16,232 nucleotides of DNA from the NCBI GenBank assembly GCA_002708145.1, contig PAOV01000004.1, forward strand, positions 52,476 to 68,707. The letters run 5' to 3'. Each line of letters begins with the position of its first letter. Within the stretch, counting starts at the first letter, position 1. This DNA is from Chloroflexota bacterium (lineage in GTDB: Bacteria > Chloroflexota > Dehalococcoidia > Lucifugimonadales > Lucifugimonadaceae). The position numbers and the translations under genes were made by a program. This document shows positions 6,981 through 13,686 of the stretch, piece after piece. The notes under the pieces are model-generated. The model was given only the letters and a program-made list of their open reading frames with translations. It was not told the origin of the DNA and searched no databases.

Positions 6981-7556
6981 TCACTTTTTTCTAGCTACGA
7001 TAATATATTTGTGTCGGGTAAGATGCCTTGAAGTTATAGTTGAAAGTCCATTTTTTTCTATTTTTTTCCTAATTTCTTCTTGTTTCAATCTTGATGATTT
7101 ACTAGGTCCATATTTTGGTTTAGATTCTTCACTTGGTAGCCATTCTACAACACATAACCATCCAGATTTTTTTAATATTCTTATACCTTCTTTTAATATT
7201 TTATCTATATCTGTAGATTCATTTAATATGTCTGAAAAAACTACACCTTCCACACTATCATTATCAATTGGAACTATGTTTTCTTTCGACAAAATCGTTT
7301 CAACATTACCTAGCTTATATTTTTTAGCTTGGGATTTTACTTTTTTTAGCATTTCATTTTGAATATCAACTGCTATACATTTTCCCATATATAGATATTT
7401 TGCAAGCGGGATAGATAGCCATCCTGGACCTGAGCCGATATCTGCAACTTTTTGTTCACAATGAATTGGTATTAAGGCAATCATAGATTGTGGGTCAAAT
7501 GTTTCTTCTAAAGTCGGGTTTAACATATTATTTATTTTTTTTATGGAAGTCTTCAT
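6981..7556 (-). CDS. Class I SAM-dependent methyltransferase
   Basis: This 191-residue protein has a Rossmann-type methyltransferase fold. Motif I is ADIGSGPGW at residues 38-46, the acidic residue ending strand 2 is Asp64 in CIAVD, and a GGxxLxxxEW-like element is represented by KSGWLCVVEWLP. The closest general group is Methyltransf_11/25-type small-molecule or arsenite/ubiquinone-like methyltransferases, but the substrate cannot be read from the sequence. It lies between hisA and hisF with a clear AGGAGA ribosome binding site at 7571-7566, overlapping the hisA stop, so it is cotranscribed with the histidine genes. A second possible start, Met11, would remove a basic N-terminal extension. 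Confidence 0.8.
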   Translation of the reverse strand: MKTSIKKINNMLNPTLEETFDPQSMIALIPIHCEQKVADIGSGPGWLSIPLAKYLYMGKCIAVDIQNEMLKKVKSQAKKYKLGNVETILSKENIVPIDNDSVEGVVFSDILNESTDIDKILKEGIRILKKSGWLCVVEWLPSEESKPKYGPSKSSRLKQEEIRKKIEKNGLSTITSRHLTRHKYIIVARKK

Positions 7557-7569
7557 AATAATTTTTCTC

Positions 7570-8286
7570 CTATAATAACTTTTTTATTGCTTCTACTAAA
7601 TTTATTTTTCCTTCATATAGAGCCATTCCAGAAATTGCTGAATGAGCTCCTATAGTTTTCAATTTTTCAAGATTTTCGATTGTTGCTATACCTCCTGCAA
7701 CTGTTAAATTTATTCTAAAATTTTCTAAAATTTCAATAATATGTTTGTAATTTGGCTCAGACAAAGTACCATCTCTGTTTATATCTGTATAAATGAACTG
7801 ATTTACCCCTAAATTAATCATATTATTAAACAATATATTAGAATTCATTTTTGAATTGACTAGCCATCCGTCAGTTTGAACCATACCATTTTTTGCATCA
7901 ATTCCCACAATTATAAATTCTTTCCCAAATTTTTCTACGGATCTTGAAATTTCTTCTGGGCTTTGCACAGCAGCTGTACCAAAAATAATTTTATCAACTC
8001 CTAGATGAAATAATTCTTTTGCATCAGAAAAAGTTCTTATTCCTCCGCCAATTTGTACTGGTATATCACAAAATTCTACTAATTTTTTTACGATTATATT
8101 ATTTTTTCTTATTCCGTTTTTTGCTCCATCCAAATCAACTATATGTAATCTTTTTGCACCCATTTCTATCCACTTACTCGCAATTTCAATAATATCATCC
8201 CCGAAAATTTTTTCTTTTGAATAATTTCCTTGGAATAATCTTACACATTTTCCTTCTTTGATATCTATTGCAGGTATAATTTCCAT
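7570..8286 (-). CDS. hisA: ProFAR isomerase (1-(5-phosphoribosyl)-5-[(5-phosphoribosylamino)methylideneamino]imidazole-4-carboxamide isomerase)
   Basis: This 238-residue (beta/alpha)8-barrel protein catalyses the Amadori rearrangement of ProFAR to PRFAR, the substrate of HisHF. The catalytic pair Asp8 (IIPAIDI) and Asp130 (VGIDAKNG) are present, as are the phosphate-binding IGGGIRT and VAGGIAT loops and the TDINRDGT segment at about 168-175. Length is normal. The start is a single nucleotide after the hisH stop (TAA-T-ATG), indicating coupled translation. It resembles hisF in fold, as expected for these paralogues, but the pairing of motifs with length distinguishes the two. Confidence 0.96.
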   Translation of the reverse strand: MEIIPAIDIKEGKCVRLFQGNYSKEKIFGDDIIEIASKWIEMGAKRLHIVDLDGAKNGIRKNNIIVKKLVEFCDIPVQIGGGIRTFSDAKELFHLGVDKIIFGTAAVQSPEEISRSVEKFGKEFIIVGIDAKNGMVQTDGWLVNSKMNSNILFNNMINLGVNQFIYTDINRDGTLSEPNYKHIIEILENFRINLTVAGGIATIENLEKLKTIGAHSAISGMALYEGKINLVEAIKKLL

Positions 8287-8287
8287 A

Positions 8288-8920
8288 TTATTTAACCATA
8301 TTTATAAAATTTTTATAGATACTAATTCCGATATCTCCACTTTTTTCAGGATGAAATTGTGTACCAATAATATTATTATTTCCTACTATTGCACATACTT
8401 CGATTCCATAATCAGTAGTAGCAATAATATTATTATTTTCTTTTGGGGCACAAAAAAAAGAATGAACAAAATAAAAATATGAATTGTTAGGGATATCATT
8501 TAATATATTATGTTTTTTCTGAATTATTTTTATTTTGTTCCATCCAATATGAGGTATTTTCATTTTTCTACCATTTTCATTCATCATATTTTCTGAGAAT
8601 TTTTTTACTTTTCCGCTGATTATACCTAAGCAATTCGTATCTCCTTCATCAGATCGGTCAAACAAAACTTGCATACCAACACAAATACATAAAAGCGGCT
8701 TCCCTGATCTTGCATACAATTTTATTTCTTCAGTTAAATTTAGATTATTAAGTGATTTCATAACTGAGTTACTAGAACCGACCCCTGGAAGAATAACTGC
8801 ATCAGAATTTCTAAGATCTGATTTATTTTTCGAAATATAAGGATCAGCTCCAGCTTTGATTACAGCTTTATTAACGCTATGTACATTTGCTGCACCTGTA
8901 TCGATTATTATAATTTTCAA
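8288..8920 (-). CDS. hisH: Imidazole glycerol phosphate synthase glutamine amidotransferase subunit
   Basis: This class I glutaminase feeds ammonia to HisF. With the TTG start at 8920 it has 210 residues, close to the family norm, and begins MKIIIIDTGAANVHSV as HisH proteins do. The nucleophile is Cys80 in CICVGMQ, and His190 and Glu192 (FHPE) complete the triad. PGVGS forms the oxyanion loop region and HIGWN is conserved. The frame stays open upstream to another TTG at 8974. That codon coincides with a good -35 element, and its 18 extra residues have no HisH counterpart, so I prefer 8920. No convincing Shine-Dalgarno sequence precedes either TTG. The gene is first in the his operon. Confidence 0.9.
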   Translation of the reverse strand: MKIIIIDTGAANVHSVNKAVIKAGADPYISKNKSDLRNSDAVILPGVGSSNSVMKSLNNLNLTEEIKLYARSGKPLLCICVGMQVLFDRSDEGDTNCLGIISGKVKKFSENMMNENGRKMKIPHIGWNKIKIIQKKHNILNDIPNNSYFYFVHSFFCAPKENNNIIATTDYGIEVCAIVGNNNIIGTQFHPEKSGDIGISIYKNFINMVK

Positions 8921-8945
8921 TTCTCTAAAATTTAGGGTTTTATCT

Positions 8946-8974
8946 ATTTTATATATTTCAATTGTAATATACAA
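8946..8974 (-). promoter_or_regulatory. Promoter of the histidine operon
   Basis: On the minus strand TTGTAT (8974-8969) and TAAAAT (8951-8946) are separated by exactly 17 bp. The -10 hexamer is identical to that of the rplU promoter. Transcription would start near 8939, about 20 nt before the proposed hisH start at 8920, a leader length similar to that of rplU. No his leader peptide or attenuator fits in this space. Confidence 0.6.
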
Positions 8975-8977
8975 TTG
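8959..8977. promoter_or_regulatory. Perfect dyad shared by two divergent promoters (candidate operator)
   Basis: The arms CAATTGTA (8959-8966) and TACAATTG (8970-8977) are perfect reverse complements around a 3-bp spacer. Each arm contains the -35 hexamer of one of two divergent promoters, for hisH (minus strand) and for the iron-sulfur carrier gene (plus strand). A protein bound here would cover both -35 boxes. The symmetry and size resemble MarR- or Fur/PerR-type sites, but no known consensus is matched, so the regulator is unknown. Confidence 0.45.
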
Positions 8978-8990
8978 GAATAAATATTAT
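8962..8990 (+). promoter_or_regulatory. Promoter of the A-type carrier / ygfZ operon
   Basis: TTGTAA (8962-8967) and TATTAT (8985-8990) are separated by 17 bp. The start of transcription would be near 8997, giving a leader of about 34 nt. That leader contains a short direct repeat, GCAAATT at 9001-9007 and 9013-9019. The promoter overlaps the his promoter back to back. Confidence 0.55.
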
Positions 8991-9030
8991 TCATGTATAA
9001 GCAAATTTATGAGCAAATTGTAATGATTAT

Positions 9031-9381
9031 ATGTTAAAAAACACTGTTCCAATAAATACAATAAAAATAACAGAAAAAGCAGCCTCTAAAGTTAAGCAGT
9101 TTGCAAATCAGAAATCTATGTCTAATTTTGGTCTTAAGGTTTCAGTTAAGGGTGGTGGTTGTTCAGGATTGACTTATGTATTAGATATCGTTGATAATCA
9201 CGAAAAAGAAGATAAAGTAATCAAGTCTTCTGGTATAGAAGTCTATATTCCTAAGAAAGCTTTTGTTTTTTTGGCAGGAACGGTTTTAGACTTTTCAGAT
9301 GGTCTAAATGGCAAGGGTTTTGAATTTTATAACCCAAATGCAAAAAAATCTTGTGGATGTGGTGATTCATTTTCAGTTTAA
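9031..9381 (+). CDS. A-type iron-sulfur cluster carrier (HesB/IscA/ErpA family)
   Basis: This 116-residue protein belongs to the A-type carriers that bind and pass on Fe-S clusters to apoproteins. The three ligand cysteines are all present: Cys44 in GGGCSGLTY, and Cys108 and Cys110 in the C-terminal SCGCGDSF. Phe-rich ISxxA-like beta structure and length match the family. Whether it is IscA, ErpA or SufA cannot be settled from the sequence alone. The gene is directly followed, 3 nt after its stop, by the likely ATG of a ygfZ-family gene. That family (IBA57 in mitochondria) acts together with A-type proteins in 4Fe-4S maturation, which supports a shared function. No strong ribosome binding site is visible. 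Confidence 0.93.
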   Translation: MLKNTVPINTIKITEKAASKVKQFANQKSMSNFGLKVSVKGGGCSGLTYVLDIVDNHEKEDKVIKSSGIEVYIPKKAFVFLAGTVLDFSDGLNGKGFEFYNPNAKKSCGCGDSFSV

Positions 9382-9384
9382 GTT

Positions 9385-10268
9385 ATGAATAATTTTTTTT
9401 TTATATATGGCCAGATCCACAAACTCTAAAGATTTCTGGTTCCGATTCATTAGATTTTTTGAACCGAATAACAACTAATGATATATTAGAAAATTTAAAT
9501 ACTAGAACATTATTATTAGATGATAATGGTCGAATCATTGATAATTTTATAATAGTTAATTCACAAGAAAAATTTAAATTGCTGATATCAGACTCATCAA
9601 AAGCTAGCGATCTAAAAAATCAAATAACCAAATATGTAATCTTGGAAGATATCAATGTAGAAAATATTAGTTCTTCTTACGCAAGGATATCTATTTTTGG
9701 CGAAGGTTCGATTAAACTTTTATCTGAGATATTTAACTTTAGTATAACTCAATCTAAGAATATTCATTACAAAGATTTTAGTTTTTTTATTTTTTTAGAT
9801 AATTCAAAACCTCTAGAATGGATAGATATCATAATAGAGAAAAATGATTTACAGTATATTATAGGTTTTCTTAGTAGTAGTTTTCTTAGTATTTCAGATT
9901 TTGAATTTAAGAATTTTAGATTTAATAACTTGATTACAGTATTAGATGAAATTGTTGGTATACATCCATTAGAATTATCGATGAATCAATTGATTAGTTT
10001 TGATAAGGGGTGTTATATCGGTCAGGAAGTTGTAGCTCGTATGGATACGTATAATAAAATTCAAAGAAAATTAGTAAGAATAACTTCTGATTACCCTTTT
10101 GAAGAAAAAATACTAAGAACAATTGAAAGCAATAATGTGGGCTTAGTACTTTCTTATTTATGTAAAAGTTTTGATAGTAGTAAATTTTCAGGTATTGGAT
10201 TAATTAAGAATAAGGAAATTAATCATTCAATACTTTGTGGTGACAAAATAGTATCAATTATCCATTAA
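9385..10268 (+). CDS. ygfZ: YgfZ/IBA57-family protein; start separated from body by a T10 frame break
   Basis: The main frame carries the YgfZ/GcvT-like folate-binding fold with the diagnostic KGCYIGQEVVAR at 10005-10040; its Cys codon is 10011-10013. Such proteins assist maturation or repair of Fe-S enzymes. The first ordinary in-frame start is TTG at 9459, giving 269 residues. The same frame is open back to 9393 and encodes the conserved first strand and helix (LKISGSDSLDFLNR), so the true N-terminus lies upstream. An ATG at 9385, 3 nt after the previous stop, is out of frame by one base. Reading the T10 tract (9393-9402) as T11 joins them, giving a 294-residue product beginning MNNFFFYIWPDPQT. 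This could be transcriptional slippage, a real mutation or a sequencing indel. The 3' end overlaps convergent fabL by 11 bp. Confidence 0.75.
9393..9402 (+). repeat. T10 homopolymer, slippage-prone, at the start of ygfZ
   Basis: Ten consecutive T residues follow ATGAA-TAA at the beginning of the ygfZ gene. In the frame of that ATG, translation ends after 14 codons at TAA 9427-9429. With one added T (or two removed) it runs straight into the conserved ygfZ frame. Runs of nine or more T/A are known sites of RNA polymerase slippage and also of sequencing error. Confidence 0.85.
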
Positions 10269-11034
10269 AATTGATTGTAGAGCCACCATCAACTAAAATA
10301 TTTTGACCTCTAATCATTTCTGCATCAGATCCACAAAGCATTGCTACAACATTTGCTACATCATTTGGATCTATTGGTCGGCCAGCAGGTGTAGCTTTTT
10401 TAGCAACTTTTTTTACAATATCGCTATCAGGAAAATGATCTAATGCATCAGTTAGTACATATCCTGCAGATACGGAATTTACAGAAATATTTTTATCAGA
10501 TAATTCTATTGATAAATATCTTGTTATAGCCTCTACTGCAGCTTTTGAAACACCGATCGGAAAGTAATTTGGTAGAACCATTGATGAGCCTGGACTAGAA
10601 ATATTAATTATATTTCCCCCATTACTCATTAGTTTAGAGAGTTTTTTCGAGATATACCATGTTCCTCGAGCATTGATATCCATAGTCCAATCCCAGTGTT
10701 TTACATCTAAATCTTCAGATTCCTTCATAACTCCTGAGGCTGCGTTATTAATTAATATGTCAATTTTTTTATATTGAGTTTGTATTTTATTATAAAATTT
10801 ATCTACCGATTCTATATCACCAATATTACATTTATATATTGAACAATTTATATCATTATCAATCAGTTCTTCTTGAGTTTTTTTGGCTTCTTTGTGATTA
10901 CGTAAATAGTTTAGTACAACATTTGCACCTCTTACGCCAAGCTCTTTTGATATTGCTTTCCCAATTCCTCGCGTGCCCCCAGTGATGACTGCAGTTTTTT
11001 TTAAAAGATTTTTTTGTTTATTTGATTTATACAT
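10258..11034 (-). CDS. fabL: FabL-type enoyl-ACP reductase (enoyl reductase III)
   Basis: This 258-residue short-chain dehydrogenase resembles Bacillus FabL more than ketoreductases. It has the NAD(P)-binding TGGTRGIG at 18-25 and NNAASGV at about 97-102. The FabL-like HWDWTMDINA lies at 113-122 and TPAGRP at about 215, with DAEMIRGQ near the C-terminus. The catalytic pair is Tyr157 and Lys164, a Y-x6-K spacing typical of enoyl reductases; ketoreductases use Y-x3-K. It would reduce trans-2-enoyl-ACP with NADPH in the last step of each fatty acid elongation cycle. It is the last gene of the operon, 8 nt after fabG. An unusual basic N-terminal extension (about 10 residues) precedes the first strand; no alternative start trims it cleanly. 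Confidence 0.85.
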   Translation of the reverse strand: MYKSNKQKNLLKKTAVITGGTRGIGKAISKELGVRGANVVLNYLRNHKEAKKTQEELIDNDINCSIYKCNIGDIESVDKFYNKIQTQYKKIDILINNAASGVMKESEDLDVKHWDWTMDINARGTWYISKKLSKLMSNGGNIINISSPGSSMVLPNYFPIGVSKAAVEAITRYLSIELSDKNISVNSVSAGYVLTDALDHFPDSDIVKKVAKKATPAGRPIDPNDVANVVAMLCGSDAEMIRGQNILVDGGSTINFNG

Positions 11035-11042
11035 TTCTTGAT

Positions 11043-11783
11043 TTAAATAGCCATACCACCATCAACTCTTATGATGGTTCCAGTAATATAGTCTGCATCC
11101 TTAGTAGTCAAAAAAGCAATAGTTGGAGCAACTTCATCAGGTTCACCAAATCTCCCTTGAGGAATCCAAGTCATAACAGTTTCTTTTTGTTTGTCATTTA
11201 GTACATCGGACGTAGCAGTTTTTATATAACCTGGAGCAACTACATTTACTGTTATTCCTCGTTTAGCTACCTCTTTTGCTAGAGACTGACTAAATCCATG
11301 TACTGCAGCCTTCGATGCAGAATAATTTGACTGACCCATATTACCTCGTATACCCACAACCGAAGATACATTAATGATTCTCCCCCATCTCTTTTTTATC
11401 ATCCCTGGTAACGCGGCTTTAGTGCAATAATAAGTACCAAACATATTTGTTTGCATTGTAAATTCAAATTGTTCATCTTTCATTCTAAGTAGTAAAGAAT
11501 CACTTATAACTCCTGCATTATTAACTAAAATATCAACTGTACCCATTTCTTTTTCAACTTTTATAAACATTTCATTTACATTGTCTTTATCTGTAACATC
11601 ACATTTAATTTTCATGGATTCTGGATTTATTTTTTCTATATTCTTTAAGACCTTATTTGCATCATCTTCATGTGAATTATAAGTTATGACTATATTATAA
11701 TTTAATTTTGCTAATCTAATAGCGGTAGCCTCACCTATTCCTCTTGAACCGCCTGTGATTAATGCTATTTTTTTTGTATTCAA
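11043..11783 (-). CDS. fabG: 3-oxoacyl-ACP reductase
   Basis: This 246-residue SDR protein is the beta-ketoacyl-ACP reductase of type II fatty acid synthesis. It has the NADPH-binding ITGGSRGIG (9-17), NNAG (88-91) and the catalytic Ser141, Tyr154 and Lys158 in the Y-x3-K arrangement. The VSSVVGIRGNMGQSNYSASKAA stretch is split by the usual FabG spacing, and the C-terminal GTIIRVDGGMAI is typical. The start is TTG, 5 nt after the plsX stop, with AGG upstream. Next to plsX this is the standard location for the housekeeping FabG, which argues against a peripheral SDR. Confidence 0.93.
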   Translation of the reverse strand: MNTKKIALITGGSRGIGEATAIRLAKLNYNIVITYNSHEDDANKVLKNIEKINPESMKIKCDVTDKDNVNEMFIKVEKEMGTVDILVNNAGVISDSLLLRMKDEQFEFTMQTNMFGTYYCTKAALPGMIKKRWGRIINVSSVVGIRGNMGQSNYSASKAAVHGFSQSLAKEVAKRGITVNVVAPGYIKTATSDVLNDKQKETVMTWIPQGRFGEPDEVAPTIAFLTTKDADYITGTIIRVDGGMAI

Positions 11784-11788
11784 TTTTT

Positions 11789-12796
11789 TTACCTATTTAT
11801 TTGTTTACGAACTTTTATTAGTTCTTCTTTTTGAGCTTCAATTAAGTTTGTATTTATTACAAATTTGGCTGTCTCAACTGCATTGGTTATTGCACTTGCA
11901 TCAGAAGAACCGTGACCCACAATTGCAAGTCCTTTTACTCCTAGTAAAGGCCCTCCTCCGAAGGCCGCTAATGTATTCATTTTTTCGAAAACAGCATTTT
12001 GTAAACTTTTTGATGTAGCGCTTTCTCCCAAATTATTTTTTATTAACTCAACAGTTGCGTCACCTAGTCCTTCTGTTAATTTAAGTATTACATTCCCAAC
12101 AAATCCATCACACAGTATCACGTCAGCTTTAGAAAAAGGAATTTCATTTGGTTCAATATTACCAGTAAAATTTAAGTCTGTGTTACTTAATAATTTAGTA
12201 GTCTCTTTAACTAGATTATTTCCTTTTCCTTCTTCTGAACCAACGCTTAATATTGCTATTCTTGGATTATCTACATTATATATTTTTTTTGACATAATAT
12301 TTCCTAATGCTGCAAAATCAACTAGTTGATTTGGTTTAGTGTCAACATTTGTCCCAAGATCAATTATTATTGATTTTGGAGCAAAGCCAATGATTGGACC
12401 GCCAAGTGCTCCTCTATCAACTCCATCATGCGTGCCAAAAAGAACAGTAGCAGCTGCAATAGAGGCACCAGTTGAGCCCATACTTATAAATCCATCAGCC
12501 TTACCAGATTTCACTATTCCAGCACTTACAAATATAGATGCTTTTGGTTTAGATTTAAATGCTAAAGCAGGATGCTCACCTTCATTTACTACACCATCAG
12601 CTGGAAATACTTTTATAAATTGCTTATCTATTTCTTTATATCTATTTAATTCAAGGTTGATTTTTTCAATATCACCAACAAGTATTATGATTAGGTCTTT
12701 ATTCTTTGTTGCATTAATCGCTGCCTTAACTGTGACTTCGGGGCCGTAATCTCCACCCATTGCGTCTATAACTATAGTTTTTAAATTTTTACTCAT
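11789..12796 (-). CDS. plsX: Phosphate acyltransferase PlsX
   Basis: This 335-residue enzyme converts acyl-ACP and phosphate to acyl-phosphate, the donor for PlsY in phosphatidic acid synthesis. Family motifs are clear: DAMGGDYGP (11-19), FVSAGIVKSG, MGSTGAS (107-112), DLGTNVD (146-152), SEEGKGN (187-193), CDGFVGNVILKLTEG (229-243) and GHGSSDA (294-300). Length is normal. A strong GAGGAA ribosome binding site lies a few bases upstream of the ATG. It sits in the middle of the lipid operon after the dehydratase genes and before fabG. Confidence 0.97.
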   Translation of the reverse strand: MSKNLKTIVIDAMGGDYGPEVTVKAAINATKNKDLIIILVGDIEKINLELNRYKEIDKQFIKVFPADGVVNEGEHPALAFKSKPKASIFVSAGIVKSGKADGFISMGSTGASIAAATVLFGTHDGVDRGALGGPIIGFAPKSIIIDLGTNVDTKPNQLVDFAALGNIMSKKIYNVDNPRIAILSVGSEEGKGNNLVKETTKLLSNTDLNFTGNIEPNEIPFSKADVILCDGFVGNVILKLTEGLGDATVELIKNNLGESATSKSLQNAVFEKMNTLAAFGGGPLLGVKGLAIVGHGSSDASAITNAVETAKFVINTNLIEAQKEELIKVRKQINR

Positions 12797-12815
12797 ATTT
12801 TTTTCCTCAATAGAC

Positions 12816-13223
12816 TTAAACTACGATTTCTGCCTTACCAGTGATAATATCTGTTCCATCTATTTTTTTACAACCAATATTACATTTAGCTATTTTTTTT
12901 TCACCAAATTCTATGATAGAGATTATTTCTCCATATGTAATTATATATTCACTTGGAAATACAGGTGCAGTAAATCTGACTTTAATATTTCCTTTTTTAT
13001 ACCAACTTTTAGGAAATTCTTTTACAAGAATTTCACTAAGTATTCCAAGTGTAAGCATTCCGTGAGCAATTCTTTTGCCATAGGATGTTGTTTGAGCATA
13101 TTCTTCATTCAGATGAATAGGGTTATTATCACCAGAAGCTTTAGCATATAGATCAATTTTTTTTTGATCTATTAATATTTTATTTTCTCTAAATTTGTAA
13201 CCTTTGTACATATCATTTTTCAT
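12816..13223 (-). CDS. MaoC/HadB-like (3R)-hydroxyacyl-ACP dehydratase, catalytic subunit
   Basis: This 135-residue hot-dog protein has the hydratase-2 motif SGDNNPIHLNEEYA with catalytic Asp32 and His37. It is followed by GKRIAHGMLTLG, the usual central helix. R-specific enoyl hydratases and the HadB subunit of mycobacterial-type FAS-II dehydratases share these features. Next to a hot-dog protein lacking the catalytic dyad and within an operon containing fabG and fabL, a HadAB-like 3-hydroxyacyl-ACP dehydratase is the best reading. It could also be an enoyl-CoA hydratase. Its ATG overlaps the end of the preceding gene by 11 nt; a second Met at residue 5 is an alternative start. Confidence 0.85.
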   Translation of the reverse strand: MKNDMYKGYKFRENKILIDQKKIDLYAKASGDNNPIHLNEEYAQTTSYGKRIAHGMLTLGILSEILVKEFPKSWYKKGNIKVRFTAPVFPSEYIITYGEIISIIEFGEKKIAKCNIGCKKIDGTDIITGKAEIVV

Positions 13224-13614
13224 TTAAGATTATTCTTGAAATAGAAGAACCAATTAGTTGATTATTTAAATCGTTATACTCAACAGAAATTACTAAAAAT
13301 AAACTTTTTCTGATATATTTTTTAGAGGATAATTTTCCTTTTGCAAAAATATTCATTTTTGGTGAAATTTCTCTTTCCCAAGATGCTTCTTGCCCAGAGT
13401 GAACTGCTTCTAATCCAAGCTGAAATAACTTTAGATCTTCAATTAGCTCTGATAATGCCAAGGCGACTGGAAAAAAAGGTGGTAAATATTCACTGTATAA
13501 TTCTTTATTTTCTAAAAAAGTTACACAATTTATGTATTCCTTAATTTTGTTATTATCAAATTTTAACTCATAAGGACCATAAGTTTGTCCAACTTCAGCA
13601 TCTAAAACATTCAT
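13213..13614 (-). CDS. HadA-like hot-dog protein, probable non-catalytic dehydratase partner
   Basis: This 133-residue protein looks like the MaoC N-terminal-type hot-dog domain (HadA-like). It has PPFFPVALALSEL (45-57), a substrate-channel helix, and the VHSGQEASWER strand (71-81) seen in HadA/FAS1-type dehydratases. It lacks the D-x-N-P-x-H dyad that its downstream partner carries, as is usual for HadA in the HadAB heterodimer. The two genes overlap by 11 nt, consistent with equimolar production of a complex. It is the first gene of the operon, behind a promoter-like sequence at 13680-13653. No Shine-Dalgarno sequence is visible. Family assignment is moderate because the sequence is divergent. 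Confidence 0.75.
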   Translation of the reverse strand: MNVLDAEVGQTYGPYELKFDNNKIKEYINCVTFLENKELYSEYLPPFFPVALALSELIEDLKLFQLGLEAVHSGQEASWEREISPKMNIFAKGKLSSKKYIRKSLFLVISVEYNDLNNQLIGSSISRIILNEK

Positions 13615-13652
13615 AAAATATATATTATTTATTTCATTCTATTTTAAATTAC

Positions 13653-13680
13653 ATATTATTTCATATTAGAATAAGGACAA
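13653..13680 (-). promoter_or_regulatory. Candidate promoter of the lipid synthesis operon
   Basis: On the minus strand TTGTCC (13680-13675) and TAATAT (13658-13653) have a 16-bp spacer, giving a leader of about 30 nt before the ATG at 13614. The -10 region lies inside a direct repeat of TAATATG (13668-13662 and 13658-13652) with a 10-bp period. The region is so AT-rich that chance matches are likely. No FapR- or FabT-like palindrome is seen. Confidence 0.4.
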
Positions 13681-13686
13681 TATGAA

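Noticed and set aside
6958..7362. 134-codon plus-strand open frame opposite the methyltransferase
   Set aside because: It is the antisense shadow of a gene with clear motifs; no ribosome binding site or family resemblance is seen.
8939..8997. Histidine attenuator or T-box leader ahead of hisH
   Set aside because: The leader between promoter and start is only about 20 nt and contains no run of His codons or tRNA-binding structure.
12339..12749. 136-codon plus-strand open frame opposite plsX
   Set aside because: It is antisense to a clearly conserved gene and has no supporting motif or promoter.
13636..13672. ATTCTA...TAGAAT inverted repeat between the thioredoxin-like and HadA-like genes
   Set aside because: The arms are only 6 bp with a 25-nt loop in very AT-rich DNA; neither a terminator nor a convincing operator.
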